DNA from: Methylobacterium sp. J-090
Lineage (GTDB): Bacteria; Pseudomonadota; Alphaproteobacteria; Rhizobiales; Beijerinckiaceae
NCBI RefSeq assembly: GCF_022829345.1
Contig: NZ_JAKSXV010000017.1
Span: 1-64,000 of the forward strand
Reading direction: 5' to 3'
DNA length: 64,000 nucleotides
A program made the position numbers and the translations under genes. This document shows, piece after piece, positions 34,506 through 44,912 of the stretch. Numbering within the stretch: position 1 is the stretch's first letter; the number at the start of each line of letters is the position of its first letter. The notes below the pieces were generated by a model that was given only the letters and a program-made list of their open reading frames with translations, ran no database searches and had not been told where the DNA came from.

Positions 34506-35537
34506 GAAGACGGGCTTGCCGTCCTTGGTCTTGATCTCCTTCCACGCGTCGTGGATCAGACCGACGACGTTGTCGGGCAGGGGCACGTAGTCGAGGTCGG
34601 TGGCGAGCTTGTCGCCGTTCTTGTAGGCCCAGTCGAAGAACTTGAGCACGTCGGCGGACTTGGCCGCGTCGACAGGCTCCTTGTAGACGAGGATGAAGGT
34701 CGCGGCGGTGATCGGCCACGCATTCTCGCCGGCCTGATCCGTGAGGGAGATGCCGAAGCCCGGCGCGGACTTCCAGTCGGCGCTGGCGGCGGCGGCCTGG
34801 AAGGCCTTGTCGTCGGGCTGCGGGAACTTGCCGGCCTTGTTCTGGATCAGGGCGTGGCTGAGCTTGTTCTGCTTGGCATAGGCCGACTCGACGTAGCCGA
34901 TGGCGTTGGGGACCTGCTTGACGGTGGCGGTGACGCCCTCGTTGCCCTTGCCGCCCTGGCCCGCGGGCCAGCTGACCGTGGTGGCTGCGCCGAACTCCTT
35001 CTTCCAGGCCTCGGAGGCCTGGGAGAGGTAGGTGGTGAAGATGTTGGTCGTGCCCGACGCGTCCGAGCGGTAGACCGGGGTGATGGTCGCCTCGGGGAGC
35101 TTCACGCCGTCGTTGAGCTTGGCGATCTTCGCGTCGGACCACTTGGTGATCCGGCCGGCATAGATCTCGGCGACGATCTCGCCGGTGAGCTTGAGCTTGC
35201 CCGGCTCGACGCCGGCGATGTTCACCACCGGGACGACGCCGCCCATGACGGTGGGGAACTGGACGAGGCCGTCCTTCTCGAGGGCCGCACCCTTGAGGGG
35301 CGCATCGGTGGCGCCGAAATCGACGGTCTTGGCCTGGATCTGCTTGATGCCGCCGCCTGAGCCGATGGACTGGTAGTTCAGCCCCATGCCGCTCTCCTTG
35401 CGGTAGGCTTCGGCCCACTTGGAGTAGACCGGGAACGGGAAGGTCGCGCCGGCGCCGGTGATGTCGGCGGCGAGGACGGAGGTGGCGAGCTGGGCGGTCG
35501 CGAGCCCGAGGGCAAGCGCGTAGGCGAAGGGTTTCAC
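34497..35537 (-). CDS. pstS: phosphate-binding protein PstS
   Basis: The 346-residue periplasmic protein starts at GTG 35537 (KPFAYALALGLATAQLATS signal, cleaved after VLAAD). It has the phosphate-site blocks GAGATFPFPVYSKWAE, SIGSGGGIKQIQ, DFGATDAPLK and YRSDASGTTNIFTTYLS. It delivers phosphate to PstCA. The Pho box at 35641-35669 lies about 104 bases upstream, so it is induced by PhoB when phosphate is scarce. ggagag just ahead of GTG serves as ribosome site. The 3' end is part of a tandem repeat. Confidence 0.96.
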   Translation of the reverse strand: MKPFAYALALGLATAQLATSVLAADITGAGATFPFPVYSKWAEAYRKESGMGLNYQSIGSGGGIKQIQAKTVDFGATDAPLKGAALEKDGLVQFPTVMGGVVPVVNIAGVEPGKLKLTGEIVAEIYAGRITKWSDAKIAKLNDGVKLPEATITPVYRSDASGTTNIFTTYLSQASEAWKKEFGAATTVSWPAGQGGKGNEGVTATVKQVPNAIGYVESAYAKQNKLSHALIQNKAGKFPQPDDKAFQAAAASADWKSAPGFGISLTDQAGENAWPITAATFILVYKEPVDAAKSADVLKFFDWAYKNGDKLATDLDYVPLPDNVVGLIHDAWKEIKTKDGKPVFNM

Positions 35538-35640
35538 GAGGCTCTCCGTGTCTGTCGAGCGAGAGGGGGGACCGCGGGCCCGCGCGGTCCGCGCGCCCTC
35601 GATCCGCCACGACCCGTTAGCCGCCCGATGGTGCGGCTCT

Positions 35641-35669
35641 ATGACCGCGACGTGACACGCCGATGACAG
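35641..35669 (-). promoter_or_regulatory. Pho box (PhoB binding site) upstream of pstS
   Basis: On the minus strand CTGTCAT (35669-35663), GTGTCAC (35658-35652) and CGGTCAT (35647-35641) recur at exactly 11-base spacing, the layout of PhoB direct-repeat sites (consensus CTGTCAT). The array lies about 104 bases upstream of the pstS start, in the right place to activate the pstSCAB-phoU transcript. Confidence 0.85.
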
Positions 35670-35802
35670 CACCCGCCGGGGGCCGGATGGCACGGATTTC
35701 GGGCTTCGCGCGTTGGACCCTCGTCGCGTCCGCGAGACCCGATCGGGTTCCCGGCCCGTGGCATTCCGGGCGGAGCGATGCGGCCCTGGCGAGGAGGCGA
35801 CG

Positions 35803-36060
35803 GTGACGAACGAAGCGAGCGGCGCGGCGCCGGTGGGCGCGGACCAGGGCGACGGCGCCTTCCTCGATCTGCACGTGCAGCGAGAGGCCCTGGAGCGCAG
35901 GCTCGTCCTCGTCCAGCAGCAGCAGCAATTCGGCACGAACGCGGACGCGATCGCGCGGGCCGGCAGCGAGGAGCGGGAGACCCTGCTCGACCTCGACCGG
36001 GTGCTCACCCTGATCCGGGCGGCGGAGTATCGGCGGCGGCCGGGCGCGCGGCGCTGGTAG
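35803..36060 (+). CDS. hypothetical protein with coiled-coil core (85 aa)
   Basis: From GTG 35803, with gaggagg at 35791-35797 ahead of it, the frame encodes 85 residues: a low-complexity start (EASGAAPVGADQGDG), then a heptad-like helix (DLHVQREALERRLVLVQQQQQFG) and a second helix (ERETLLDLDRVLTLIRAAEY). It ends in a basic tail RRRPGARRW. It is predicted cytosolic. I recognise no family. It is divergent from pstS and convergent with the NepR-like gene. Confidence 0.6.
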   Translation: MTNEASGAAPVGADQGDGAFLDLHVQREALERRLVLVQQQQQFGTNADAIARAGSEERETLLDLDRVLTLIRAAEYRRRPGARRW

Positions 36061-36078
36061 GCGGCGAAGGCCGGGCGC

Positions 36079-36267
36079 TCAGTCCACCCGGCGGCGGTCG
36101 CGCTCCTTGTGGCGCAGGCGCAGGAGCAGGTCGATCTGACCGTCCGGAATCGGCAGCGTGTCGCAGGTCTCCTCGTAGAGGGAGCGCAGGGCGGTGCCGA
36201 GGCGGTAGCGCGTGTCGTCGGTCAGGGTCGGATGCACGTCGCCGTCGTGCTCGCAATCCCTGCCCAT
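36079..36267 (-). CDS. NepR-like small protein (possible anti-sigma factor)
   Basis: The 62-residue product contains RYRLGTALRSLYEETCDTLP and IPDGQIDLLLRL. This resembles the NepR core (IGxxLRxLYDxxxxEPVPDxxxDLLxxL), the anti-sigma factor that holds sigma-EcfG until PhyR titrates it in the general stress response. The Pro-Asp and Leu pattern agrees, but the usual acidic/Pro pair EPVP is replaced by LPIP. It stands alone: no phyR, ecfG or stress histidine kinase gene is in the window. The start is ATG 36267; TTG 36288 would add seven residues. The assignment is by pattern only. Confidence 0.5.
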   Translation of the reverse strand: MGRDCEHDGDVHPTLTDDTRYRLGTALRSLYEETCDTLPIPDGQIDLLLRLRHKERDRRRVD

Positions 36268-36411
36268 ACCGGTGAGTCTCTGGTCCAACGTCGCAGCCCC
36301 TCCTCTCGAGCGATGTTCAACGCCTGCGCCGAATCAGGGCGTGTCCGTCACCGCACGAGAGTCCGCGATCGTGGTAAACGAAACCTTAAGGCGCACCGTG
36401 TCCCGGGCGCA

Positions 36412-38079
36412 TCATGCATCCGCCGATTGAAGCAGGCGGGCGGCGGCCGCGCGGGCCTCGTCGGTCACCGTGGCGCCGGCGAGCATCCGGGCGATCTCCT
36501 CGCGCCGGGCGGGGGCGGCCAGGGACGCGACCCGGGTGGCGACGCGGTCGCTGCCCTTCACCGGGTCCTTGGCGATGAGGAAGTGCGTCTCGGCCCGGGC
36601 GGCGACCTGGGGCGCGTGGGTGACGGCCACCACCTGGACCCGGGTGGCGAGGCGCCCGAGGCGCGCGCCGATGGCGTCGGCGACGGCGCCGCCGACGCCG
36701 GTGTCGATCTCGTCGAAGATCAGGGTCGGGGCCGAGCCCTTGTCGGCCAGCACCACCTTGAGGGCCAGCATGAAGCGCGACAACTCGCCGCCGGAAGCCA
36801 CCTTCATCATCGGCCCCGGACGGGTGCCCGGATTGGTCTGCGCCCAGAACTCGACCCGGTCGTAGCCGGCGGCGTCCCGCGACTCAGGGTCGGTGCCGAT
36901 CTCGGTGATGAAGCGGGCGCGCTCCAGCTTCAACGGGGGCAGCTCGCCCTTCACCGCCGCGTCGAGGGCCTTGGCGGCGCGCTTGCGCCCCTCGGTGAGC
37001 TTCGTCGCCGCCTTGGCGTAGGCGGCCTCGGCCTCGGCGAGGGTCTTCTCCAGGCCGCCCAGCGCCTCCTCGCCGGCATCGATGGCGGCGACATCCGCGG
37101 CGTAGCGCTCGCGCAGGGCCGCGAGATCGTCGACGGGCACGTCGTATTTTCGCGAGGCCGCGCGGAGCGCGAACAGCCGTTCCTCGACGCGCTCCAGCTC
37201 GCGCGGGTCGAACTCGGCCTCGCGCAGGGCGGCGTCGAGGACCGTGTGGGCCTCGTCGAGGGCCGTGAGCGCGGCGTCGAGGGCGGCGACGCAGGGCTCG
37301 ACCAGGGCGGGCAATTGCCCGGCGCGGCGCTCCAGCTTGCGCAGGGCGGAGGAGAGGTGGGCGACGCTCGGGCCGCCGGACGCCTCGATGGCCTCGTTGA
37401 GTTCGCGGGCGACCTTCTCGCCCTGCTGCATCACCGTGCGGCGCTCGGCCAAGCCCGTCTCCTCACCGGCCTTCGGATCGAGGGTCTCGAGCTCGTCGAC
37501 GGCGTGGCGCAGGAAGTCGACCTCCTTGCGCGCGGCCTCCACGCGGGCGCGGTGCTCGGCGAGGCCGGTGCGCGCCGCGCGCACGCGCTTGGCCGCCTCC
37601 CCCACCTGCCCGAGGGGGCCGTGCAGGCCGCCGAAGGCGTCGAGGATGGCGCGGTGGGTGCCGGGGTCGGCGAGCGCCCGGTCATCGTGCTGGCCGTGGA
37701 TCTCGACCAGGGCGGCGCCGATGGCGCGCAGGACCTGAACGCCAACGGGCTGGTCGTTGACGAAGGCCCGGGTGCGGCCGTCGGCCATCTGGATGCGGCG
37801 CAGGATCAGGTCGCCCTCGGTGTCGAGGTCGGCCAGGGCCGCGAGCGCCCGGGCGGGATGGTCGAGGCCGATGTCGAACACGGCGGTCACCGCGCCCTGG
37901 GCCTCGCCGTGGCGCACGAGGCGGCCGTCGCCGCGCCCGCCGAGCGCCAGCGCGAAGGCATCGAGCAGGATCGACTTGCCCGCCCCCGTCTCGCCGGTCA
38001 GGACGCTGAGCCCTTCGCGAAAATTCAGGTCGAGCTTGTCGATGAGGACGATGTCGCGGATCGCGAGCTGGCTCAGCAT
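36412..38079 (-). CDS. recN: DNA repair protein RecN
   Basis: The 555-residue SMC-like ATPase has Walker A (LTGETGAGKSILLDAFALALGG), a central coiled coil (about residues 160-370), VASGGELSRFMLALKVVL (signature) and PTLIFDEIDTGVGG (Walker B). HFLIAKD lies near the end. It acts in double-strand break repair. It lies downstream of bamD on the minus strand after a 210-base gap with a hairpin. Nearby dinB suggests nothing more than chance. Confidence 0.96.
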   Translation of the reverse strand: MLSQLAIRDIVLIDKLDLNFREGLSVLTGETGAGKSILLDAFALALGGRGDGRLVRHGEAQGAVTAVFDIGLDHPARALAALADLDTEGDLILRRIQMADGRTRAFVNDQPVGVQVLRAIGAALVEIHGQHDDRALADPGTHRAILDAFGGLHGPLGQVGEAAKRVRAARTGLAEHRARVEAARKEVDFLRHAVDELETLDPKAGEETGLAERRTVMQQGEKVARELNEAIEASGGPSVAHLSSALRKLERRAGQLPALVEPCVAALDAALTALDEAHTVLDAALREAEFDPRELERVEERLFALRAASRKYDVPVDDLAALRERYAADVAAIDAGEEALGGLEKTLAEAEAAYAKAATKLTEGRKRAAKALDAAVKGELPPLKLERARFITEIGTDPESRDAAGYDRVEFWAQTNPGTRPGPMMKVASGGELSRFMLALKVVLADKGSAPTLIFDEIDTGVGGAVADAIGARLGRLATRVQVVAVTHAPQVAARAETHFLIAKDPVKGSDRVATRVASLAAPARREEIARMLAGATVTDEARAAAARLLQSADA

Positions 38080-38262
38080 GCCGCGGGTTCGGCCCTGTTG
38101 GAAACGGTGGCCACGTTTGGGTGCCTCTCACGAAACGCCCGTCCGGCGCCTTCCCCCGGCGACGAAGGGCGCGGGGGCTTTGCGTGAGGATCTCTTAGCG
38201 GGATTCGGGGTGGGACGAAATCGCCTGCCCGCATCGGCGGAGACGCACGGGCTGCGCTGAGG

Positions 38263-38284
38263 GGCGGCCCCGCGCGGGGCCGCC
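38263..38284 (-). terminator. hairpin after bamD
   Basis: A 9-base GC stem (ggcggcccc at 38263-38271 with ggggccgcc at 38276-38284, loop gcgc) starts 6 bases after the bamD stop codon on the minus strand. No U-run follows, so termination may be inefficient and recN could be read through. Confidence 0.6.
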
Positions 38285-38289
38285 GCGGA

Positions 38290-39168
38290 TCACTGCGCCT
38301 CGGCGGTCCGGCCGATGACGCCGCGATAGACCTTGCTCAGCCAGGAGGTCTTCTCCTCGCGGGGCTCCAGGCCGCCGTTCTGGAGGAGCGCGAAGGCGTC
38401 CTTGTACCAGGGGCTGTCGGGGAAGTTGTGGCCGAGCACGGCGGCGGCGGTCTGGGCCTCGGCGGTGATGCCGAGCGCCATGTAGGCCTCGACGAGGCGC
38501 TCGAGGGCCTCTTCGGCGTGGCGGGTCGTCTGGTACTTGCTCACCACATCGCGAAAACGGTTGATGGCGGCGGGGAAGTTGCGGCGCTCGAGGTAGAAGC
38601 GACCGACCTCCATCTCCTTGCCGGCGAGCTGGTCGCGGGTGATCTGGATCTTCGCCTTGGCGTCGGCGGCGTATTCCGAGGTCGGATACTTCTGAACGAG
38701 TTCCTGCAGGCCGGTGAGCGCCTTCTCGGAGCGGTCCTGGTCGCGGGTCACGTCGGGGATCTGCTTGTAGTGCGACATCGCCATCAGGTACTGGGCGTAG
38801 GCCGCGTCCTTGCTCGCCGGGTGGCGCTGGAGGTAGCGCTTCGAGGCCGAGATGGCGTCGTCGTACTTCTGGCCCTCGTAGTTCGAGTAGGCCGTCATCA
38901 GGAGCGCGCGGCGCGACCAGTCGGAATAGCTGTAGGCCTTGTCGAGTTCGCCGAACTTCTTCGAGGCGCCCTCGTAGTCCTTGTCCTCCATCCGCGCCAA
39001 GCCGTCGCTGTAGAGCTTGTCGGCGGGAACATCCGGCACGATTTCGGGCTTGTACTTCTCGGCGAAGGGATTGATCGAATCGAGGGCGTCGCAGCCGCCG
39101 AGGCCCACGCCGCAGAGCGTGAGAAGCACGGCCGCCATCGCACCGCGGTTGGGATGAATGAGGCGCAT
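38290..39168 (-). CDS. bamD: outer membrane assembly lipoprotein BamD
   Basis: The 292-residue lipoprotein starts at ATG 39168 with signal AAVLLTLCGVGLGGCDAL (lipid-modified Cys26). TPR-like repeats then follow: YSDGLARMEDKDYEGASKKF, AQYLMAMSHYKQIPD and EVGRFYLERRNFPAAINRF. It is part of the Bam complex that folds outer-membrane proteins. It lies between lpxC and recN in the same orientation, the usual alphaproteobacterial order at the end of the division cluster. The C-terminal tail (TSWLSKVYRGVIGRTAEAQ) is extra to the TPR core. Confidence 0.95.
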   Translation of the reverse strand: MRLIHPNRGAMAAVLLTLCGVGLGGCDALDSINPFAEKYKPEIVPDVPADKLYSDGLARMEDKDYEGASKKFGELDKAYSYSDWSRRALLMTAYSNYEGQKYDDAISASKRYLQRHPASKDAAYAQYLMAMSHYKQIPDVTRDQDRSEKALTGLQELVQKYPTSEYAADAKAKIQITRDQLAGKEMEVGRFYLERRNFPAAINRFRDVVSKYQTTRHAEEALERLVEAYMALGITAEAQTAAAVLGHNFPDSPWYKDAFALLQNGGLEPREEKTSWLSKVYRGVIGRTAEAQ

Positions 39169-39404
39169 TCCGGTACTTCCCCCAACAGGCGGCCCGCTCG
39201 GGACGCGCGTCGTCAAGCCATCACAGGTGTCGGTCGCGTGGCTGACGGCGTGATGCCACGGTCCGGCTGCGTTGCCCAGCGGACCTTGCTCCGTTTCACG
39301 GACGATTCACCGTGGCGTGTGATTTGGGCGTGAAAGCGGCGGCCGCTTCGGTCCGCACCGCCGACGCATCCGAACCGGACGCGTGTTGCAGACCCGCTAC
39401 AGGT

Positions 39405-40352
39405 CTAGAGATCGCCCGCGAAGGCGGCGAGGCCGAGGCTGCTGCCGAACTCGGCGAGGCTGGTCTCGCGGCGCGGGCTCGCGGCCTCGACGATGGCGTA
39501 GTTGGCGCGGTCGGCGAACAGGGCGGTGAGCACGCCGACATTCATGCGGTGGCCGCCGCAATAGGAGCGGTAGGCGCCCTGGATCGGCAGGCCGGCCAGC
39601 GCGAGGTCGCCGACGGCGTCGAGGAACTTGTGGCGCACGAACTCGTCGGCGTAGCGCAGGCCCTCGGGGTTCACGACGGCCGTCTCGCCGACCGCGACGG
39701 TGTTCTCGAGGGAGGCGCCGAGGGCGAAGCCGGCCTTCCAGTAGCGCTCGACGTCGCGCATCATCCCGAAGGTGCGCGCGCCCGCGATCTCGCGGCGGTA
39801 GGCGGAGGGGGTGAGGTCCATGGCCTTGCGGCTGCGGCCGATCACCGGGTTCTCGAAATCGATCTCCACGTCGAGGCGGAAGCCCCTGTCGATGGGACGG
39901 AGTTCGGCGAAGGCCCGGTCCACCTCGATGCGGACGGGGCGCAGCACCTTGATCCAGCGCCGGGCGGCGCCGCAGGAGGCGAGGCCGACGGCGTCGATGG
40001 CCTGCACGAAGGGACGGGCGCTGCCGTCGAGGATCGGCATCTCGGGGCCGTCGATCTCGACGAGGACGTTGTCGAGCCCGAGCCCGTACAGGGCCGACAT
40101 CAGGTGCTCGATGGTGGCCACGGCGCCGGTCTGGACATCGCCGATGACGGTGCAGAGCTCGGTGGCGGAAACGCAGGCGTGGTGGGCTTTGATGAGGCGG
40201 TCGTTGCCGGTGGGCATCCCGGTGCGGAGGAACGCGATCCCGTGGTTCGCCGGCGCGGGGTGGAGCGTGATCTCCGCCGGGTTGCCGGAATGCACGCCGA
40301 TCCCCCGAAGGGTGGCCGGTGCCTTGAGCGTTGTCTGTTGGTTCGTTCGCAT
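39405..40352 (-). CDS. lpxC: UDP-3-O-acyl-GlcNAc deacetylase LpxC
   Basis: The 315-residue zinc enzyme performs the committed step of lipid A synthesis. Family blocks: TLRGIGVHSGNPAEITLHPA at the start, VATIEHLMSALYG (zinc His), GSARPFVQAI and EFVRHKFLDAVGDLALAG (zinc His and Asp), then a late GHRMNVGVLTALF. The start is ATG 40352, since longer in-frame starts have no family match. It follows ftsZ after 322 bases, so it probably has its own promoter. The C-terminus ends with a short Ala/Gly tail. Confidence 0.96.
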   Translation of the reverse strand: MRTNQQTTLKAPATLRGIGVHSGNPAEITLHPAPANHGIAFLRTGMPTGNDRLIKAHHACVSATELCTVIGDVQTGAVATIEHLMSALYGLGLDNVLVEIDGPEMPILDGSARPFVQAIDAVGLASCGAARRWIKVLRPVRIEVDRAFAELRPIDRGFRLDVEIDFENPVIGRSRKAMDLTPSAYRREIAGARTFGMMRDVERYWKAGFALGASLENTVAVGETAVVNPEGLRYADEFVRHKFLDAVGDLALAGLPIQGAYRSYCGGHRMNVGVLTALFADRANYAIVEAASPRRETSLAEFGSSLGLAAFAGDL

Positions 40353-40554
40353 TCCATAGCCCTCGGCCGTGATCGAACGCAGGCCTCCTTCGAGGGAGGC
40401 AAGTCGTTCCCGTGATCCGTCCGCTGCTTGAAGCCCCGCGAGCGCGGGCGGCGAAACCGCCGCGCTTTTCGTTCCAAAATTCGTATAGCCCCGCCCCAAA
40501 GCGGGACCAAATCACGGTTTCTTACGCTGTGTTACAATGCAGCGTCCGGAACCC

Positions 40555-40577
40555 GATCGAAAAAGCTTTTTTCGATC
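40555..40577. repeat. AT-rich near-palindrome upstream of lpxC
   Basis: GATCGAAAAAGC and, on the other side, GCTTTTTTCGATC form an inverted repeat of 11-12 bases centred on AAGCTT, with a single extra T on one side. It could be an operator, a DNA-bending site or a bidirectional weak terminator. It contains no known consensus I can name. Confidence 0.7.
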
Positions 40578-40643
40578 AATGATTTAACAACGCATGCCAC
40601 CCGAGGTCGCGAGACCCCGGGTGCGTTGCAAAAACACATCAAG

Positions 40644-40668
40644 CCGGACGGGGATGCGCCCCGTCCGG
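40644..40668 (-). terminator. rho-independent terminator of ftsZ
   Basis: A perfect 10-base stem (ccggacgggg 40644-40653 / ccccgtccgg 40659-40668, 5-base loop) is followed on the minus strand, after about 9 bases, by TTTTT (complement of 40630-40634). It begins 6 bases after the ftsZ stop and closes the division operon. Confidence 0.8.
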
Positions 40669-40674
40669 GACGTT

Positions 40675-42438
<1,764 letters not shown>

Positions 42439-42563
42439 GGGTGTCGAGCCTCTCGTGCCTTTCACGTTTCATTTGACGCCTCGATGGAGGAAGGCGCCGA
42501 TTCTCGTCTGGCCGTTCGCGCCCACCCCGATGCCGGGGGTTCGGGGCGCGGGCGGCGGTCGTC

Positions 42564-43886
42564 TCAGAAACTTTCCCGCAGCCAGCGCCCGACGCGCTGG
42601 ATGTAGTTGTCCGTGCCGGTGCGGGCGAAGGCGCCGTGCCCGCGCGGCTCGAAGTGCTCCGCATGCGCCACCTGCGGATAGACCAGCAGTCCCACCGCCG
42701 CCGAGAAGGCGGGTCCCTTGGCCGCCTCGGGCAGGCCGCGGATGCCCAGCGGCCGGCCGATGCGGACCTGGCCCTCCATCACCCGGCGGGCGACTTCCGG
42801 CAGGCCGACGAGCTGGCTCGCCCCGCCCGTGAGCACCACCCGGCGCCCGGCCTGGGCCGAGAAGCCGGCGTTGCGCAGGCGGTCGCGCACGAGTTCGATG
42901 ACCTCCTCGACGCGCGGGCGGATGATCCGCACGAGCTGCGAGCGCGGCACGTGGGTGGGGGCGTCGCCCTCGTCCTCGCCGACCCCGTGGACCGCGATCA
43001 TGTCGCGGTCGTCGGACGCCGTGGCGATGGCCGAGCCGTAGAGCGTCTTCAACCGCTCGGCGGCCGCGACCCGGGTGGAGAGGCCGCGGGCGATGTCCAT
43101 GGTGACGTGGTGGCCGCCCACCGCGATGGCGTCGACGTGGACGAGGTGGCCGCCGGAGAACACGCCGACGCTGGTGGTGCCGCCGCCCATGTCGACGACG
43201 CAGACGCCCATTTCGGCCTCGTCGTCGACGAGGGCCGACAGGCCGGCGGCGTAGGGGGTGGCGATGACCGCCTCGACGCCGAGGTGGCAATGCTCCACCG
43301 CCAGCATGAGGTTGCGGGCGGCGGCCGCCTCGCCGGTGACCACGTGGAGGTCGACGCCGAGCGCGTCGCCCATCATGCCCGACGGGTCGATGACCGCGCC
43401 CTGGCCGTCGATGGCGTAGCCCGTGGGCAGCGCGTGGAGCACGGCCCGGCCGGGGCTGACGCCGTGGGCGGAGGCAGTCTCCAGCACGCGCTCCACGTCC
43501 GTGCCGGTGACGGTGCCCGTGCGGGTGTTGACCCGGGCCTCGAAATGCTGGGAGCCGATGCGGCCGCCCGACATGTTGACGATGACCGACTGCACCTCGA
43601 CCTTGGCCATGCGCTCGGCGGCGTGGACCGCCTGGCGGATGGCGCCCTCGGCGGCCTCGAGATCGACGATGGCGCCGCCCTTGAGCCCCTGCGAGCGCTG
43701 GTGGCCGATGCCGATGATGCGGGCGAAATGGGTGCGCCCGCGCAGGGTGGAGAGCGCCTCGGCCGGCTGGAGCTCGGCGATGAGGCAGACGATCTTGCTC
43801 GTCCCGATGTCGAGCACCGAGAGGGTGGTGCTCCGGCGGGCGGAGAGCGGCTTGAGCCGCGGGGTGAGGCCATGCTGGTGGTGCAT
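42564..43886 (-). CDS. ftsA: cell division protein FtsA
   Basis: The 440-residue actin-like protein anchors FtsZ to the membrane. It shows SVLDIGTSKIVCLIAE (phosphate 1), VVDMGGGTTSVGVFSGG (phosphate 2) and VVLTGGASQLVGLPEVA (adenosine) motifs, and the FtsA-specific 1C domain between. NYIQRVGRWLRESF at the end is the amphipathic membrane-targeting helix. It lies between ftsQ and ftsZ in the standard order. Confidence 0.96.
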   Translation of the reverse strand: MHHQHGLTPRLKPLSARRSTTLSVLDIGTSKIVCLIAELQPAEALSTLRGRTHFARIIGIGHQRSQGLKGGAIVDLEAAEGAIRQAVHAAERMAKVEVQSVIVNMSGGRIGSQHFEARVNTRTGTVTGTDVERVLETASAHGVSPGRAVLHALPTGYAIDGQGAVIDPSGMMGDALGVDLHVVTGEAAAARNLMLAVEHCHLGVEAVIATPYAAGLSALVDDEAEMGVCVVDMGGGTTSVGVFSGGHLVHVDAIAVGGHHVTMDIARGLSTRVAAAERLKTLYGSAIATASDDRDMIAVHGVGEDEGDAPTHVPRSQLVRIIRPRVEEVIELVRDRLRNAGFSAQAGRRVVLTGGASQLVGLPEVARRVMEGQVRIGRPLGIRGLPEAAKGPAFSAAVGLLVYPQVAHAEHFEPRGHGAFARTGTDNYIQRVGRWLRESF

Positions 43887-43955
43887 CGTGCTACCGGGCC
43901 AGGAACGTGGAGGGAGTCGGCGTGGACGCGGGATGCGCCGGACGGATCGTGCGGC

Positions 43956-44912
43956 TCATGTCGCGGTTCCCTTGGCCTTCGGCTTCTTCTGTGATTCGGC
44001 GCGGGCGGCGGCGGCTTCCTCGGTGAGCCGCACCACCACCCGGTCGGGCATGCGCAGGTCCACCGCGATGATGTCCTTCTCGAGGATGCCGGCCTCGCGC
44101 TCGAGGCGCACGAGGCGGGCGAGCGCGTCCGCCGCCCCGGTCTCGGGCAGGCGGATGTCGACGCCGTCGAGCTTGAGCGTCCAGCGCCGGCCCGAGACGT
44201 AGGTCCCGGCCTTGACGCGCTCGGCGAGGGTGCCGGCGGCCTCGATGAGGGCGAGGTAATCCTTGAGGCGCTCGTTGGCGCCCTCGCCCACCACGAGGGG
44301 GAGCGCGGCGTAGCGGTCGTCGCGCATCTCGTCGATCACCTTGCCGTCGGCGGCGATGACCGAGATGATTCCGTTGCGCTGCCACAGGGCGGCGGGCTCG
44401 CGCTCGACCTGGGTGATGACGATCTCGTTCGGGTAGACCTTGCGCACCGAGGCGCTGGCGATGAGGGGCACCTGCATCAGCCGCTCGCGGACCTCGTTGA
44501 CGTCGAGGAACACGACGGACGAGTGGCCGTCGATGCCGGCGGCCTGGAGGACCTCCCGCTCGTAGAGGCGGGCGATGCCCGAGATGGTGACGCGCTCAAC
44601 GCCGAAACCGGCGAGGCGCGCGAGGATGTCGAAGGGGCGGCCGTTCTCGAGGACGAAGCGCTCGTAGCGGCCGCTGGCGACGAAGCCGGTCAGCGCCAGG
44701 GCGGCGAACGACACGGAGACGGCCATGGTGCCGAGGTGGCGCGGGATGCGCCGCTCGATGGGCAGGGCGAGGCGCGAGCGGCGGCCCGGTCCGGAGAGGC
44801 GCCGCAGACGTGCGGTCAGGGCGTCGCGCAGGGCGCGGGCCGGGGCGAAGCCTGCGCCGCCGGGATGACCCGGCGCGCTCAGCGGCCCAACGTTGCGTCC
44901 TCCACCATCCAT
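43956..44912 (-). CDS. ftsQ: cell division protein FtsQ
   Basis: The 318-residue protein has a cytosolic basic N-terminus, a membrane segment (MAVSVSFAALALTGFVAS), a POTRA domain (FGVERVTISGIARLYEREVL) and the beta domain (RKVYPNEIVITQVEREPAALWQ and so on). A charged Ala/Lys tail ends it. It recruits the FtsBLWI complex. Its start (ATG 44912) overlaps the end of ddl by 34 bases. Confidence 0.94.
   Translation of the reverse strand: MDGGGRNVGPLSAPGHPGGAGFAPARALRDALTARLRRLSGPGRRSRLALPIERRIPRHLGTMAVSVSFAALALTGFVASGRYERFVLENGRPFDILARLAGFGVERVTISGIARLYEREVLQAAGIDGHSSVVFLDVNEVRERLMQVPLIASASVRKVYPNEIVITQVEREPAALWQRNGIISVIAADGKVIDEMRDDRYAALPLVVGEGANERLKDYLALIEAAGTLAERVKAGTYVSGRRWTLKLDGVDIRLPETGAADALARLVRLEREAGILEKDIIAVDLRMPDRVVVRLTEEAAAARAESQKKPKAKGTAT

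Larger units (their letters stand above)
40353..40674. other. 322-base space between ftsZ and lpxC
   Basis: No gene is seen. Reading on the minus strand it holds the ftsZ terminator (40668-40644), an AT-rich near-palindrome (40555-40577), then an AT-rich stretch (40510-40540) and the lpxC leader. A possible -10 is CTATAC near 40486-40491, without a clear -35. This is among the most AT-rich stretches outside the 62.3 kb repeat. Confidence 0.6.
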
